In this document: piece after piece, positions 48,653 to 57,803 of the stretch
How the letters are laid out: each line of letters begins with the position of its first letter
Position numbering within the stretch: position 1 is the stretch's first letter
Source of the DNA: Desulfuromonadaceae bacterium
GTDB taxonomy: Bacteria > Desulfobacterota > Desulfuromonadia > Geobacterales > Pseudopelobacteraceae
Direction of reading: 5' to 3'
Assembly: GCA_028681335.1 (NCBI GenBank)
Contig: JAQUIT010000012.1
Coordinates: forward strand, 62,001-126,000
Length of the DNA stretch: 64,000 nucleotides
Position numbers and translations under genes: made by a program
The notes under the pieces: generated by a model
The model's input: only the letters and a program-made list of their open reading frames with translations
Databases searched by the model: none
Told to the model about the DNA's origin: nothing

Positions 48653-49327
48653 TCAGAACGGCCAGATTTTTTCAAGAAAGTTCATCAGCCAGCCCGGGCT
48701 CTGACGGTCAGAGATGACGCCACGCCCGGAATAACTGATACGCGCATCAGCTACATAGATTGAATTGACCGTGTTGTCAGAGGAAATATCACGTGGACGT
48801 ACTGTCCCTTCAAGCACGATGATCTGGTCCTCTTCATTTACTTTGATATTCCGCCGTCCCTCTATCATCAGGTTGCCGTTAGATTGTATACCGACCACAC
48901 GCGCTGTGATGGTGGCCTTCAGATTTTCCTGACGTGAAGTTGTGCCTGACCCATCAAATTTAGAGGCGTTGCTTGCGTTAATAAGCTTGGATAAATCTCC
49001 AAAATTATTTTTGAACATTCCTCTCGTCTCAAGCCCCAGCAGATTAGGGATTCCGGCACTCATTGAGCTATCCCGCGAGGTCGCTGTATTTGCTTCCTTG
49101 GAAGCGCTGGCAATCTCGGAAATCACAATGGTGAGAATATCCCCCCTGCGACGGGCCTTAAAATCATCCGTCAGACCGGCAGAAGCAGGCTGCCAGATCG
49201 AACCGTTGGAATAATCTGCCGCCGGCCTCGGCGCTGGGTCCTCGAATCCGGCGGTCTTAATGTCGGTTTTCTCTACGGCGCATCCAATCAGAAGCAGCGA
49301 TATCAGTAGTAACAGTGCCTGTTTCAT
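48653..49327 (-). CDS. flgH: Flagellar L-ring lipoprotein FlgH
   Basis: 224 aa. Lipobox 'LLIGC' (Cys16), then 'SIWQPASAGLTDDFKARRRGDILTIVISEIASASKEANT' and the closing 'YVADARISYSGRGVISDRQSPGWLMNFLEKIWPF'. Forms the outer-membrane L ring, confirming a Gram-negative envelope. Confidence 0.95.
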   Translation of the reverse strand: MKQALLLLISLLLIGCAVEKTDIKTAGFEDPAPRPAADYSNGSIWQPASAGLTDDFKARRRGDILTIVISEIASASKEANTATSRDSSMSAGIPNLLGLETRGMFKNNFGDLSKLINASNASKFDGSGTTSRQENLKATITARVVGIQSNGNLMIEGRRNIKVNEEDQIIVLEGTVRPRDISSDNTVNSIYVADARISYSGRGVISDRQSPGWLMNFLEKIWPF

Positions 49328-49421
49328 TGACTTTCCTTCAACCCGGTCCTGACAAACATGACCGGTGCGTTAACATATCGACAAACTCATACACAACAGA
49401 TTCATATCGGCGAAGATGCTT

Positions 49422-50135
49422 TTAAAATGCCACCTGAACAGTAGATGCGTCTATGACGCGGGCCGATATTTCCTTGAGCGATGTCAGATTCTGTACTCTT
49501 ATCATGTCCCCTTCAGCGCCGGAACTGCGGGCTTTCCCGGAAACGGAAATTTTCAGAACTTCATTTTCAGCGATTATTGTCACAATCTGGCCGGACTTGA
49601 TCAGCGGCACCCTCTCAACCTGATCTGCCCGCACCGGCTGGTTGGCCCTCAGTGTTGTGCGGGATTTTTTACCAACCACTTCATCGATTGTCCTGGCGGC
49701 AAGATGAGAGTTATAGGTAATCTCCCGTTTCTGCAGCACAACATCCGCAGCAGAAATCAGTTCGCCATAGTTAATCTGCTGCAGCGTAACAACCGTGTCG
49801 GCCAAAGCTTCAACATCCAGCCGCACCGAAATATTGCGCAGCACCTTGTCGTTCTGGCGGGCCAGCACAGCAACACTGATGTTTCCCCACCCTTCCCACT
49901 GCTGCGGTGCAACGATCTCGTAATCAATCTTCCCCTCCGGTAGCTTAAGAGCACCAGAGATATTTAGCCGACGGACACGGACATCCCATCCCATCCCACT
50001 GGTTCTGCTTTTAACAAATGCAGTGACCGCCTCACGAACCTCCTGTTCCCGATCTGGCGCAGAGAATGCCTGACACGGATAAAGTGCCATCAGGGCCAGG
50101 AACAAAATAACTATATGTGGCATTAATCGTTTCAT
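49422..50135 (-). CDS. flgA: Flagellar P-ring assembly chaperone FlgA
   Basis: 237 aa, exported (signal peptide to about 'CQAFSA'). SAF domain with 'YGELISAADVVLQKREI' and the C-terminal 'VPLIKSGQIVTIIAENEVLKISVSGKARSSGAEGDMIRVQN'. Helps FlgI polymerise in the periplasm. A TTG two codons earlier is also possible. Confidence 0.9.
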   Translation of the reverse strand: MKRLMPHIVILFLALMALYPCQAFSAPDREQEVREAVTAFVKSRTSGMGWDVRVRRLNISGALKLPEGKIDYEIVAPQQWEGWGNISVAVLARQNDKVLRNISVRLDVEALADTVVTLQQINYGELISAADVVLQKREITYNSHLAARTIDEVVGKKSRTTLRANQPVRADQVERVPLIKSGQIVTIIAENEVLKISVSGKARSSGAEGDMIRVQNLTSLKEISARVIDASTVQVAF

Positions 50136-50153
50136 ATTCAATCAGATTCGCCT

Positions 50154-50942
50154 CTATCTTTTCAGGTTATTGGCCGTCTGCAGCATCTCGTCCGAAGCGG
50201 TAACCGCTTTGGAGTTTATCTCATAAGCACGCTGGCCGACGATCATATTGACCATCTCTTCAGCAACATTGACGTTGCTCATCTCCAGAAGCCCCTGGGC
50301 AATAGTGCCGGTACCGTTCTGCCCTGGAGTTCCTGTCGTTGCCGCCCCGGAGGCATCGGTCGGTATATAGATATTTTTCCCCTGGCTCGACAGACCGGAC
50401 GGGTTGGAAAAAGACGCCAGCTGGATATTACCGACTGTAGTAGTAGCCGTCTGGCCGGCCTGCTGCACCGAAACGGTACCGTCGCTACCGATATTTATCT
50501 TGGTAGCATTGTTGGGTATCGTAATCGACGGAGAAAGCGGATTGCCGTCCGGCGTGACGATCTGCCCGGTGCTATCGCGCTTGAAAGCGCCGGCCCTGGA
50601 GTAGCCAGTCGTGCCGTCAGGAAGGGTAATTGGAAAAAAACCGTCTCCCTCAATAGCGATGTCCAGCTCGTTGCCGGTCTGAGTAAAATCCCCGGCAGTA
50701 AAGATTTTTGTAACGGCAGCCAGGCGACTTCCCAAACCAATCTGGATCCCGGTCGGAACCTGGGTCGCGTTGGTGGCTGGTGAGCCGGTTGATTTCAGGT
50801 TTTGGTATATAAGGTCCTGAAAATCAGCCCGACTCCGCTTAAAACCGGTTGTATTTACGTTGGCAAGGTTGTTGGCAACAACATCGATGCTCTTTTGCTG
50901 TCCCTGCATGCCGGATGCAGCAGTCCAGAGTGAACGAATCAT
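50154..50942 (-). CDS. flgG: Flagellar distal rod protein FlgG
   Basis: 262 aa, the usual FlgG length. '[48 protein letters not shown]' at the start and '[38 protein letters not shown]' at the end. Ribosome binding site AAGGAG. Confidence 0.95.
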   Translation of the reverse strand: MIRSLWTAASGMQGQQKSIDVVANNLANVNTTGFKRSRADFQDLIYQNLKSTGSPATNATQVPTGIQIGLGSRLAAVTKIFTAGDFTQTGNELDIAIEGDGFFPITLPDGTTGYSRAGAFKRDSTGQIVTPDGNPLSPSITIPNNATKINIGSDGTVSVQQAGQTATTTVGNIQLASFSNPSGLSSQGKNIYIPTDASGAATTGTPGQNGTGTIAQGLLEMSNVNVAEEMVNMIVGQRAYEINSKAVTASDEMLQTANNLKR

Positions 50943-50972
50943 AGTATAACTCCTTGTACCGTAGTAGGTATA

Positions 50973-51710
50973 TTAGACCCTGCCCAGTTCATTGGCAGCT
51001 TTTGTGGTCATATCGTCGAATCCTTTTATAACCTTTGAACACGCTTCAAAATAACGGTTTGTCTCAATCATCTGTACCATCTCCGAAATACTTGCAACAT
51101 TTGAGCCTTCGATATAGCCCTGCTGGATCTCAGCCTTACCCGCCTGAGTTGCCGCCTGCGGATCTGCGGGCACAAACAGTGCGCTGCCGATCTTGGTCAT
51201 AGCATACGGCTTTGCAAAATCTACGACGGCAATTGATCCAGCCTGTTCGCCATCAACAGTAATCCCCCCTTTTGCATCTATCTCCACCCGGCTTCCCTGA
51301 ACACGGATGACAGCGCCACCGGAAGCCTGTACCGGGTAACCGTCTATGGTAATAAGAGTGCCGTCTGCAGAGGTACGGAAATTACCCTGGCGCGTGTAAG
51401 CGGTTCCTTCCGGGGTAGTCACAGCAAAGAAGCCATCGCCATCAAGCGCCAGATCAAGCGGATTACCACTCTGGGTTATCGGGCCGCTGGCATAATCTAT
51501 ATAGACATTTTCCTTCTGCATAATGGGGTCTGCGGTCATGCTCTGCGGCACGGCAGGCGGGTTTACCGGCCCGGCCAGCAAACTTTCAAACGACATCGCA
51601 TCTTTTTTATACCCGGGGGTATTAATATTTGCCAGGTTATTGCTGATGACATCCAGACGCCGCATTGAGGCCAAACTGCCCGATACGGCTGCGTACAAAC
51701 CACTATTCAT
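50973..51710 (-). CDS. flgF: Flagellar proximal rod protein FlgF
   Basis: 245 aa. Rod-family ends 'SGLYAAVSGSLASMRRLDVISNNLANINTPGYKKDAMSFE' and 'NVASISEMVQMIETNRYFEACSKVIKGFDDM'. Shorter and more diverged than FlgG and directly upstream of it, as flgF usually is. Ribosome binding site AAAAGGGGAAC. Confidence 0.9.
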   Translation of the reverse strand: MNSGLYAAVSGSLASMRRLDVISNNLANINTPGYKKDAMSFESLLAGPVNPPAVPQSMTADPIMQKENVYIDYASGPITQSGNPLDLALDGDGFFAVTTPEGTAYTRQGNFRTSADGTLITIDGYPVQASGGAVIRVQGSRVEIDAKGGITVDGEQAGSIAVVDFAKPYAMTKIGSALFVPADPQAATQAGKAEIQQGYIEGSNVASISEMVQMIETNRYFEACSKVIKGFDDMTTKAANELGRV

Positions 51711-51726
51711 ATCAGTTCCCCTTTTA

Positions 51727-52473
51727 TTAATTCCGATGCAGCCTGAGACGTGAGCGCAGCCTGACCATTGCCTGACTGATAATCTGTGAAATTCGCGACT
51801 CAGTCAACCCAAGCGCCTCACCAATCTCTTTGAGATTTAAATCTTCATTATAATACAGCGTAACCGCCAGACGTTCTTTTTCAGGCAATGTATCAATGGC
51901 GCACCCAAGAGCCTCGGTCAGCTGCATGGTCATGACCTGCTGCTGGGGGTTTTTTGCTTCGACTTCACACAGCACATCTGCCAGGCAGAGCTGGCTGCCG
52001 TCGTCACCATCCCAGCTGTCATCCAGACTGATAAAGGTAAATACGTGCACGTCGTCAAGCAGCTCATAATAGTCGTCAAGACTGATTTGCAGTGACTCCG
52101 CCACCTCTTCACTGGTCGGGTGTCGGCCAAGCCGGTTTTCAAGGCCGCGCATCTCCCGCTCCAGCCGCTTATACTTGTCGCGCATGGAGCGACTGAGCAC
52201 ATCGTATGAACGGAGCTCATCCAAAATGGTTCCACGGATATGCTGCTCAGCAAATGTTTTAAAGAGCACTCCCCGTGACGGGTCAAAGCGGTCGGCTGCA
52301 TTTATCAGGCCAATCATGGCCGAACTCATCAGGTCCTGTTGGTCAAGATGCGGCGGAATTTTAGCCACCATCCTGCTGACCAGATAGCGCACCAGCGGGA
52401 TATGTTCAAGGATCAGCTGTTCCCGTACGGCGGCCTGGTCGCCCTGCTTATGCTGCTGCACGACACTGGTCAC
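51727..52473 (-). CDS. fliA: Flagellar sigma factor FliA (sigma-28)
   Basis: 248 aa from a GTG behind AGGAGG. Regions 2-4 are intact: 'LILEHIPLVRYLVSRMVAKIPPHLDQQDLMSSAMIGLINAADRFDPSRG', 'FKTFAEQHIRGTILDELRSYD', and the region-4 helix-turn-helix 'LNLKEIGEALGLTESRISQIISQA'. Directs RNA polymerase to late flagellar and chemotaxis promoters. The frame continues upstream but overlaps flhG. No FlgM anti-sigma gene is seen in this cluster. Confidence 0.93.
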   Translation of the reverse strand: MTSVVQQHKQGDQAAVREQLILEHIPLVRYLVSRMVAKIPPHLDQQDLMSSAMIGLINAADRFDPSRGVLFKTFAEQHIRGTILDELRSYDVLSRSMRDKYKRLEREMRGLENRLGRHPTSEEVAESLQISLDDYYELLDDVHVFTFISLDDSWDGDDGSQLCLADVLCEVEAKNPQQQVMTMQLTEALGCAIDTLPEKERLAVTLYYNEDLNLKEIGEALGLTESRISQIISQAMVRLRSRLRLHRN

Positions 52474-52477
52474 CCTG

Positions 52478-53404
52478 CTAATTACCTCCTGCACAGTCCA
52501 GCATCCGCCGGAAGAAGAACTGGATATTACCCTTGACTCTCCCCTGAGTCTTGTTCTCCACCACCCTCCGTGCAAGTGTGGCAAAACATTGGGCTGCCTC
52601 AGAATCAGGAAAAAGTTCCGTGACGGCTTTTTGACGTTTGACCGCCTCGACGACCTTTTCATCCTTGACAACACACCCCAGGTAGTCAAGCGAAATGTCA
52701 AGAAAACGACCGGCAACATTGGCAAGCTTACGGAAGACCTCAAGCGCCTCTTCACTATCCTTGGCCATGTTAACCAACACCTTGAAGTGATGTTCAGAGT
52801 AACGTGTCGCCAGCAACTTTATCAGTGCGTAAACATCGGTGATAGAGGTCGGCTCGGGAGTGACCACGACAAAGATTTCCTGAGCGGCAACGGTAAAATA
52901 GGTGACATTTTCGGATATCCCCGCTTCGGTATCAACAATCATAATATCGAACTGTTCTTCCAGCATATCAAGCTCATCCAGCAACTTCAGTTTTTCATGC
53001 TGTCCCAGGCTGGTCAATTCCTGGACACCGGAACCGGCCGGGATAATTTTGATGCCGGCCGGGCCGTCGATCAGAATATCCATAATACCTTTTTCACCAT
53101 TGAGCACATGGTTGAGGTTGTAAACCGGAGAAAGCCCCAACAGAACGTCAAGATTTCCAAGCCCGAGATCGGCATCAATCAGCAAAACTTTCTTTCCTTG
53201 AGCGGAAAGGGCTATTGCCAGATTGGAAACCACATTGCTCTTGCCGACGCCACCTTTACCACTGGTAACCGAGATGACCCTGATGCCCTGTTGATCAGCC
53301 AACCCACCTGCCGATGCGGAATCAGCCTTCTTGTTGTTTTTTGCTGTGCGTGCCAACTGACGTAAAGTATCAGCCTGGTCGCCCGTCCCCTGCACGATAC
53401 TCAT
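52478..53404 (-). CDS. flhG: FlhG (MinD-like ATPase for flagellar number)
   Basis: 308 aa. MinD/ParA ATPase: deviant Walker A 'SVTSGKGGVGKSNVVSNLA', 'VLLIDADLGLGNLDVLLG', 'FDIMIVDTEAGIS'. The N-terminal 'GDQADTLRQLAR' segment is the FlhF-activating peptide type. Limits flagellar number with FlhF. Start overlaps the flhF stop (ATGA), and fliA follows 4 bases after its stop. Confidence 0.93.
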   Translation of the reverse strand: MSIVQGTGDQADTLRQLARTAKNNKKADSASAGGLADQQGIRVISVTSGKGGVGKSNVVSNLAIALSAQGKKVLLIDADLGLGNLDVLLGLSPVYNLNHVLNGEKGIMDILIDGPAGIKIIPAGSGVQELTSLGQHEKLKLLDELDMLEEQFDIMIVDTEAGISENVTYFTVAAQEIFVVVTPEPTSITDVYALIKLLATRYSEHHFKVLVNMAKDSEEALEVFRKLANVAGRFLDISLDYLGCVVKDEKVVEAVKRQKAVTELFPDSEAAQCFATLARRVVENKTQGRVKGNIQFFFRRMLDCAGGN

Positions 53405-54732
53405 TCAGCCCCCTCACGAAAAATCATATCTGCCAGTTTGGCAGGTGTAGCAATTTCAATATCTTCCGGCACACGCTGGCCGGTTGTAAAATAGGCAATC
53501 TGCAGATTATCTTTCATCAATAGGTTGACCATATTCCCAAAACTTTCACATTCATCAATTTTTGTGAAGACAACCTTGCTTACCTGAAAGATCCTGAAGC
53601 GATTCAAAATTTCTTCCAGTTCTCGATCCTTGGTGGTGGCAGAAAGACAGAGGTAGACCTCCAGCTGAAACCTGTTCTCCAGGAAGTTCCTCATCTCATC
53701 AAGCTTTTCCTTATCCTTATGACTCCGTCCGGCAGTATCGATAAAAATAAGGTCGCAGGCAGAATGTTTTTCAACTGCCTTTTCAAGCTCTTTAGGGGTT
53801 GAGGCAACCTCCAGCGGTATCCCCATGATGCGCGAGTAGGTCTTCAACTGCTCAACCGCTCCCACCCTGAAAATATCCATCGTAATCAGGGCTACTTTAT
53901 TACCCTTGTTAAGGGCATACATCGCAGCCAGCTTGGCCGTTGTTGTCGTTTTGCCAACGCCGGTCGGTCCAACCAACGCGATTATCCGGGGAGAGTTTTT
54001 CTTCAGCTTGAGTGTCCCGGCAAATTTAATCAATCGGCCAAGAGTCTCACCAAGACGCCCCTTGACAGTCTGGTTGCTACCCTGCAGCGGAAGATTGTTG
54101 AGCGTATCAACAATCTTCCGGATCAGGTCGGTAGAAACGCCACTGTATGCCAACTCCCTTGAGAGAGGAGAATCCTCCGGCAGAAGATCAGCACCTGACT
54201 GCCCTTCCAAAGCAACTTCATCGGCCAGTGCCGGCCATTGGACATCTTTGGCGTCCCCCTCCTGGCTTTTTGCCAGCGTCGCGAGGAGCAACTTTTTAAT
54301 CTCTTCCAGATCGGAGCGCGGAATATTTTTGAGGTTTATACCGCCATCCTGCTGTTCCTGATCTACGGCTCCCTCCACCAGTTTTGTTTCCGCGCGCAAC
54401 TCCTCTTCACGACGTGTAAGAGACTCTACCTTTTCACGCAGATCTTTCAGTTCTCGCGCAAGAGGCGCCAGCATCGAACTCTCCATCTCCTCCCGGGCAG
54501 TACGCTCTCGTGGCGGCGGCTCACGGTAAACCTGAGGGGGAGACGCAGGCGCAGGCTTGCGCACCGGATCAATCGCTGCGGTAACGCGGTAAACCTGCTT
54601 GCTGAAAAAGCCGAGAAACCCACCGGTCCTCTCTTTTTTTGTTGAAAGAATCATCGCATCCGGCCCGAGTTCTGCCTTTACGAGCCGTAACGCTTCCGGC
54701 ATACTCGCCGCTTGAAAAGTCTTAACCAACAT
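53401..54732 (-). CDS. flhF: FlhF (SRP-type GTPase for flagellar placement)
   Basis: 443 aa. Basic and variable N-terminal domain with charged helices, then the NG GTPase: 'ALVGPTGVGKTTTTAKLAA', 'VALITMDIFRVGAVEQLKTYS', 'DLIFIDTAGRSHKDKEK', 'KVVFTKIDECESFG'. Sets the site of flagellar assembly. It overlaps the end of flhA by 11 bases. Confidence 0.95.
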   Translation of the reverse strand: MLVKTFQAASMPEALRLVKAELGPDAMILSTKKERTGGFLGFFSKQVYRVTAAIDPVRKPAPASPPQVYREPPPRERTAREEMESSMLAPLARELKDLREKVESLTRREEELRAETKLVEGAVDQEQQDGGINLKNIPRSDLEEIKKLLLATLAKSQEGDAKDVQWPALADEVALEGQSGADLLPEDSPLSRELAYSGVSTDLIRKIVDTLNNLPLQGSNQTVKGRLGETLGRLIKFAGTLKLKKNSPRIIALVGPTGVGKTTTTAKLAAMYALNKGNKVALITMDIFRVGAVEQLKTYSRIMGIPLEVASTPKELEKAVEKHSACDLIFIDTAGRSHKDKEKLDEMRNFLENRFQLEVYLCLSATTKDRELEEILNRFRIFQVSKVVFTKIDECESFGNMVNLLMKDNLQIAYFTTGQRVPEDIEIATPAKLADMIFREGAE

Positions 54733-56806
54733 TTAAACTTACCACCCCTAGAGACTGGATTTTTACATTCTGAGGTATTTCATTGTGTGACAGCACCGCC
54801 ATATGCGGCACAAAGCGTTCAATCAATTTGCGAACATGGCGGCGTATCGATGGTGATGCCAGCAAAACAGGCTGTGCCCCGCTCATCCCGAACCGCTCGG
54901 ACATACTTCGGACCGACGAGATAATCTGCTGGGCAATTGACGGTTCAATGGCCAAATAACTTCCCTGGTCAGAAGGCTGGATCGCTTCGGCGATTAGATC
55001 CTCGACTTCACGGTCAATTGTCACCAGAAAAAGCGTTTCATCTTCCAGCTTGTACTGGTCAACTATAAACCTGCCCAGTCCCTGCCGAACAAATTCGGTC
55101 AGTACGTCAGGATCTTTTGTAAGTGAAGCATAGTCGGCCAGACTTTCCAGAATGGTACGCATATCACGTATTGAAACCCCCTCTTTAAGCAGGCTCTTGA
55201 CTACCCGCAGCACTGTGCCGAGGTTAAGAAGGTTCGGGATCAATTCATCAACCACTTTCGGAGCCGTGACCGCTACGTTGTCAAGCAGTTGCTGCAGCTC
55301 CTGCCGGCCGACCAGTTCATGAGAGTAACGTTTGATAATTTCACTGATGTGGGTCGCAACGACGGTCGTGCTGTCTACAACCGTGTAGCCGTTGACCTGG
55401 GCCTGATCGCGATCCTCACCACGTATCCATACCGCAGGTAACCCGAACACCGGCTCTTTGGTCGTCAGACCCGGCATGTTGGCAGTAACGGCACCGGAGT
55501 CCATCGCGAGATACTGGCCGGTCAGCTCGCTCCCCCCTACCCGGGCACCACGAATCAGCAGATTGTACTCGTACGGCTTAAGCTGCAGGTTGTCGTGGAT
55601 GTGGATCGGCGGAACAACGAAACCCATCTTTTGTGCCGTCTGCCGACGGATAGAACGTATACGTTCCAACAATTCGCCATTCTGGGCGGCATCGACCATC
55701 GGCACCAGACCATAGCCGACTTCCAGCTCCAGAACATCCAGAGGACGGATATTTGACGCCTGATCGATCGATTCCTCACCGGCGGTGGCTTCAGCCACCG
55801 CTGTTTCCTCGACAACCTCCGCCTTCTCTCGTGCCATTTTACCGACCAGAAAAGTTACCCCCGATACAAGCAAAAAAGCAAAATGCGGCAGACCCGGAAT
55901 GAGCGCAAACAAAAACATGACGCCGGAGGCGACAAAAAAAGCCTTGGGGTAGTTAAGAAACTGCCCGGTGAGCTCCTGACCGAAACTGTTTTCATCTGCA
56001 GAACGGGTTACCAGGATACCGGCGGCTGTTGATATGACGAGGGCGGGAATCTGGGCGACCAACCCCTCGCCGATAGTGAGCAGGGTATAGTTGGAGAGGG
56101 CATTCATCAGGGGCATCCCCTGTTGCCATACGCCGATAATCAACCCCCCGAAAATATTTATCAGGACAATCATGATACCAGCGACAGCATCCCCACGTAC
56201 AAACTTGCTGGCACCGTCCATGGACCCATAAAAATCGGCTTCACGCGATATCTTCATGCGACGCGTCTTTGCTTCTTTATCAGTCAACAGGCCGGCTGAG
56301 AGATCTGCATCAATAGCCATCTGCTTACCAGGCATGGCATCCAGCGTAAAGCGTGCGGCAACCTCGGCGACACGTCCGGCGCCTTTGGTGATAACCACAA
56401 AATTTATAACGACCAAAATCAGGAACAGTACCGCCCCGACAATGTAATTACCACCGACAACGAACTGTCCGAACGCCTTGATAACCGCGCCGGCTGACTC
56501 GGCCCCTTCACTGCCGTGCAACAGGATCAGACGTGTTCCAGCAATATTGAGAGCCAACCGGAACAGGGTGGTGACCAGCAAAACGGAGGGAAAAACCGAA
56601 AAATCAAGCGGCTGTATCGTATAGAGACAGATCAGCAGAATTGCCAGTGAGACCGTAATATTGGCGGCCAGAAAAACATCCAGCATGAACGCCGGGAGCG
56701 GAACGATCATCAGCGCCAGGATACCGATCAAGCCCACTGCGACATAAATATCTGAGTTTTTACGTAAGCCGCGTAACTCTATTGCTTCTACGGAACCATT
56801 TGCCAT
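54722..56806 (-). CDS. flhA: Flagellar export gate protein FlhA
   Basis: 694 aa from the chosen start. Eight membrane helices in the first half with the FHIPEP signature region 'GTRLILLHG' and 'RFTLDAMPGKQMAIDADL'; soluble C-terminal half binds export chaperones. Nine-protein gate component of flagellar type III export. ATG 56806 (MANGSVE) starts the conserved part; a longer frame to 56944 is open but unlike the family. First gene of the flagellar transcript here; its usual partner flhB is not in the window. Confidence 0.95.
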   Translation of the reverse strand: MANGSVEAIELRGLRKNSDIYVAVGLIGILALMIVPLPAFMLDVFLAANITVSLAILLICLYTIQPLDFSVFPSVLLVTTLFRLALNIAGTRLILLHGSEGAESAGAVIKAFGQFVVGGNYIVGAVLFLILVVINFVVITKGAGRVAEVAARFTLDAMPGKQMAIDADLSAGLLTDKEAKTRRMKISREADFYGSMDGASKFVRGDAVAGIMIVLINIFGGLIIGVWQQGMPLMNALSNYTLLTIGEGLVAQIPALVISTAAGILVTRSADENSFGQELTGQFLNYPKAFFVASGVMFLFALIPGLPHFAFLLVSGVTFLVGKMAREKAEVVEETAVAEATAGEESIDQASNIRPLDVLELEVGYGLVPMVDAAQNGELLERIRSIRRQTAQKMGFVVPPIHIHDNLQLKPYEYNLLIRGARVGGSELTGQYLAMDSGAVTANMPGLTTKEPVFGLPAVWIRGEDRDQAQVNGYTVVDSTTVVATHISEIIKRYSHELVGRQELQQLLDNVAVTAPKVVDELIPNLLNLGTVLRVVKSLLKEGVSIRDMRTILESLADYASLTKDPDVLTEFVRQGLGRFIVDQYKLEDETLFLVTIDREVEDLIAEAIQPSDQGSYLAIEPSIAQQIISSVRSMSERFGMSGAQPVLLASPSIRRHVRKLIERFVPHMAVLSHNEIPQNVKIQSLGVVSLNVG

Positions 56807-57266
56807 AATAAATATATCCGTCAACCGCCTTGTCACGAGTAATGTCGAGCTGGTTTTATATGCATTTTTCGTGCCGCGCCTATAACAGCTCCGGCACCGC
56901 TCACTATCGGCAACCAAGCCCACTAGATAGGCGTCTGAGCGCAATTACTGACACCCGAAACACTCTCCTTTAAAACGTGTCAAACGATTGAATGCGTCGG
57001 ATTATTGACACCGGTCGTTATTTCACGCAACATCTTCACCCACCCAGACTCACCCGAACACCCCCGAAACGTTTACCGCATATTTCCAAAAGAGTCGCGA
57101 CTGGGGCCGCTTTATTATTGCTTTGTCGCCTTGACATTAGCGGCTCCTCTTTTACTCTTAAGAGTATCTGGATCATTTGCAGCGTAAAGCGTCACTTGCA
57201 GTAAATAATCAAGACCGTTTTTTGAGGTTGAGTAAGCAGCCCTTCTGAGGTATTCTGCGCCGACAA
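56807..57266. other. divergent region between flhA and ssb
   Basis: No gene. It should hold the promoter of the flagellar operon (minus) and of ssb (plus). TTGACA-like boxes lie at about 57004 and 57131 on the plus strand, neither with a convincing -10. I did not find a sigma-54 -24/-12 pair. Confidence 0.35.
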
Positions 57267-57305
57267 AAAAGAGTGTATTGCCATGCTTTCCCGGCACACT
57301 CTTTT
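57267..57305. promoter_or_regulatory. hairpin in the ssb leader
   Basis: AAAAGAGTGT / ACACTCTTTT, a perfect 10-bp stem with a 19-base loop, ending 28 bases before the ssb start and followed by the T-rich arm. It could attenuate or stabilise the ssb message. Confidence 0.4.
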
Positions 57306-57332
57306 ACCCATCCGCAAACAAGGAGTTACATT

Positions 57333-57758
57333 ATGGCGAGTCTTAACAAGGTTATGTTGATCGGGAATCTGGGTAAAGACCCGGAAGTCCGTTTTACCGC
57401 TTCCGGTCAGGCTGTAGCAAGCTTCTCGCTCGCTACAAGCGAAAAATTCAAGAACAAGACCGGAGAATGGGAGGAACGCACCGAATGGCACAACATCACT
57501 CTCTGGGGCAAGCTGGCTGAAATAGCCGGAGAGTATCTCTCCAAAGGGAAGACCGTCTACATCGAAGGACGTCTGCAAACCCGCAAGTGGCAGGACAAAA
57601 GTGGTAACGACCGCTACACTACCGACATTGTTGGAGACAAGATGCAGATGCTTTCTGCCAAGGGCGAACGCAGCAGCGGAGAAGCCTCGCAAACGCCAAA
57701 AAGCAGCGCTTCAAATTATGAAGAGCCTCCTTTCCAGGATGACGACATACCGTTCTGA
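57333..57758 (+). CDS. ssb: Single-stranded DNA-binding protein
   Basis: 141 aa. OB-fold with '[33 protein letters not shown]' and '[35 protein letters not shown]', a short flexible tail, and the acidic tip DDDIPF that recruits replication and repair partners. Start ATG 57333 behind AAGGAG. The following envelope operon is 45 bases on and has its own ribosome binding site. Confidence 0.97.
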   Translation: MASLNKVMLIGNLGKDPEVRFTASGQAVASFSLATSEKFKNKTGEWEERTEWHNITLWGKLAEIAGEYLSKGKTVYIEGRLQTRKWQDKSGNDRYTTDIVGDKMQMLSAKGERSSGEASQTPKSSASNYEEPPFQDDDIPF

Positions 57759-57803
57759 TCGGTAGCCTGAACACACTAAATACGCTTCCTTGAAAGGAAT
57801 AGT

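Noticed and set aside
48616..48675. Longer FlgI start
   Set aside because: Would overlap flgH and put 20 polar residues before the signal peptide; the ATG at 48615 has a good ribosome binding site.
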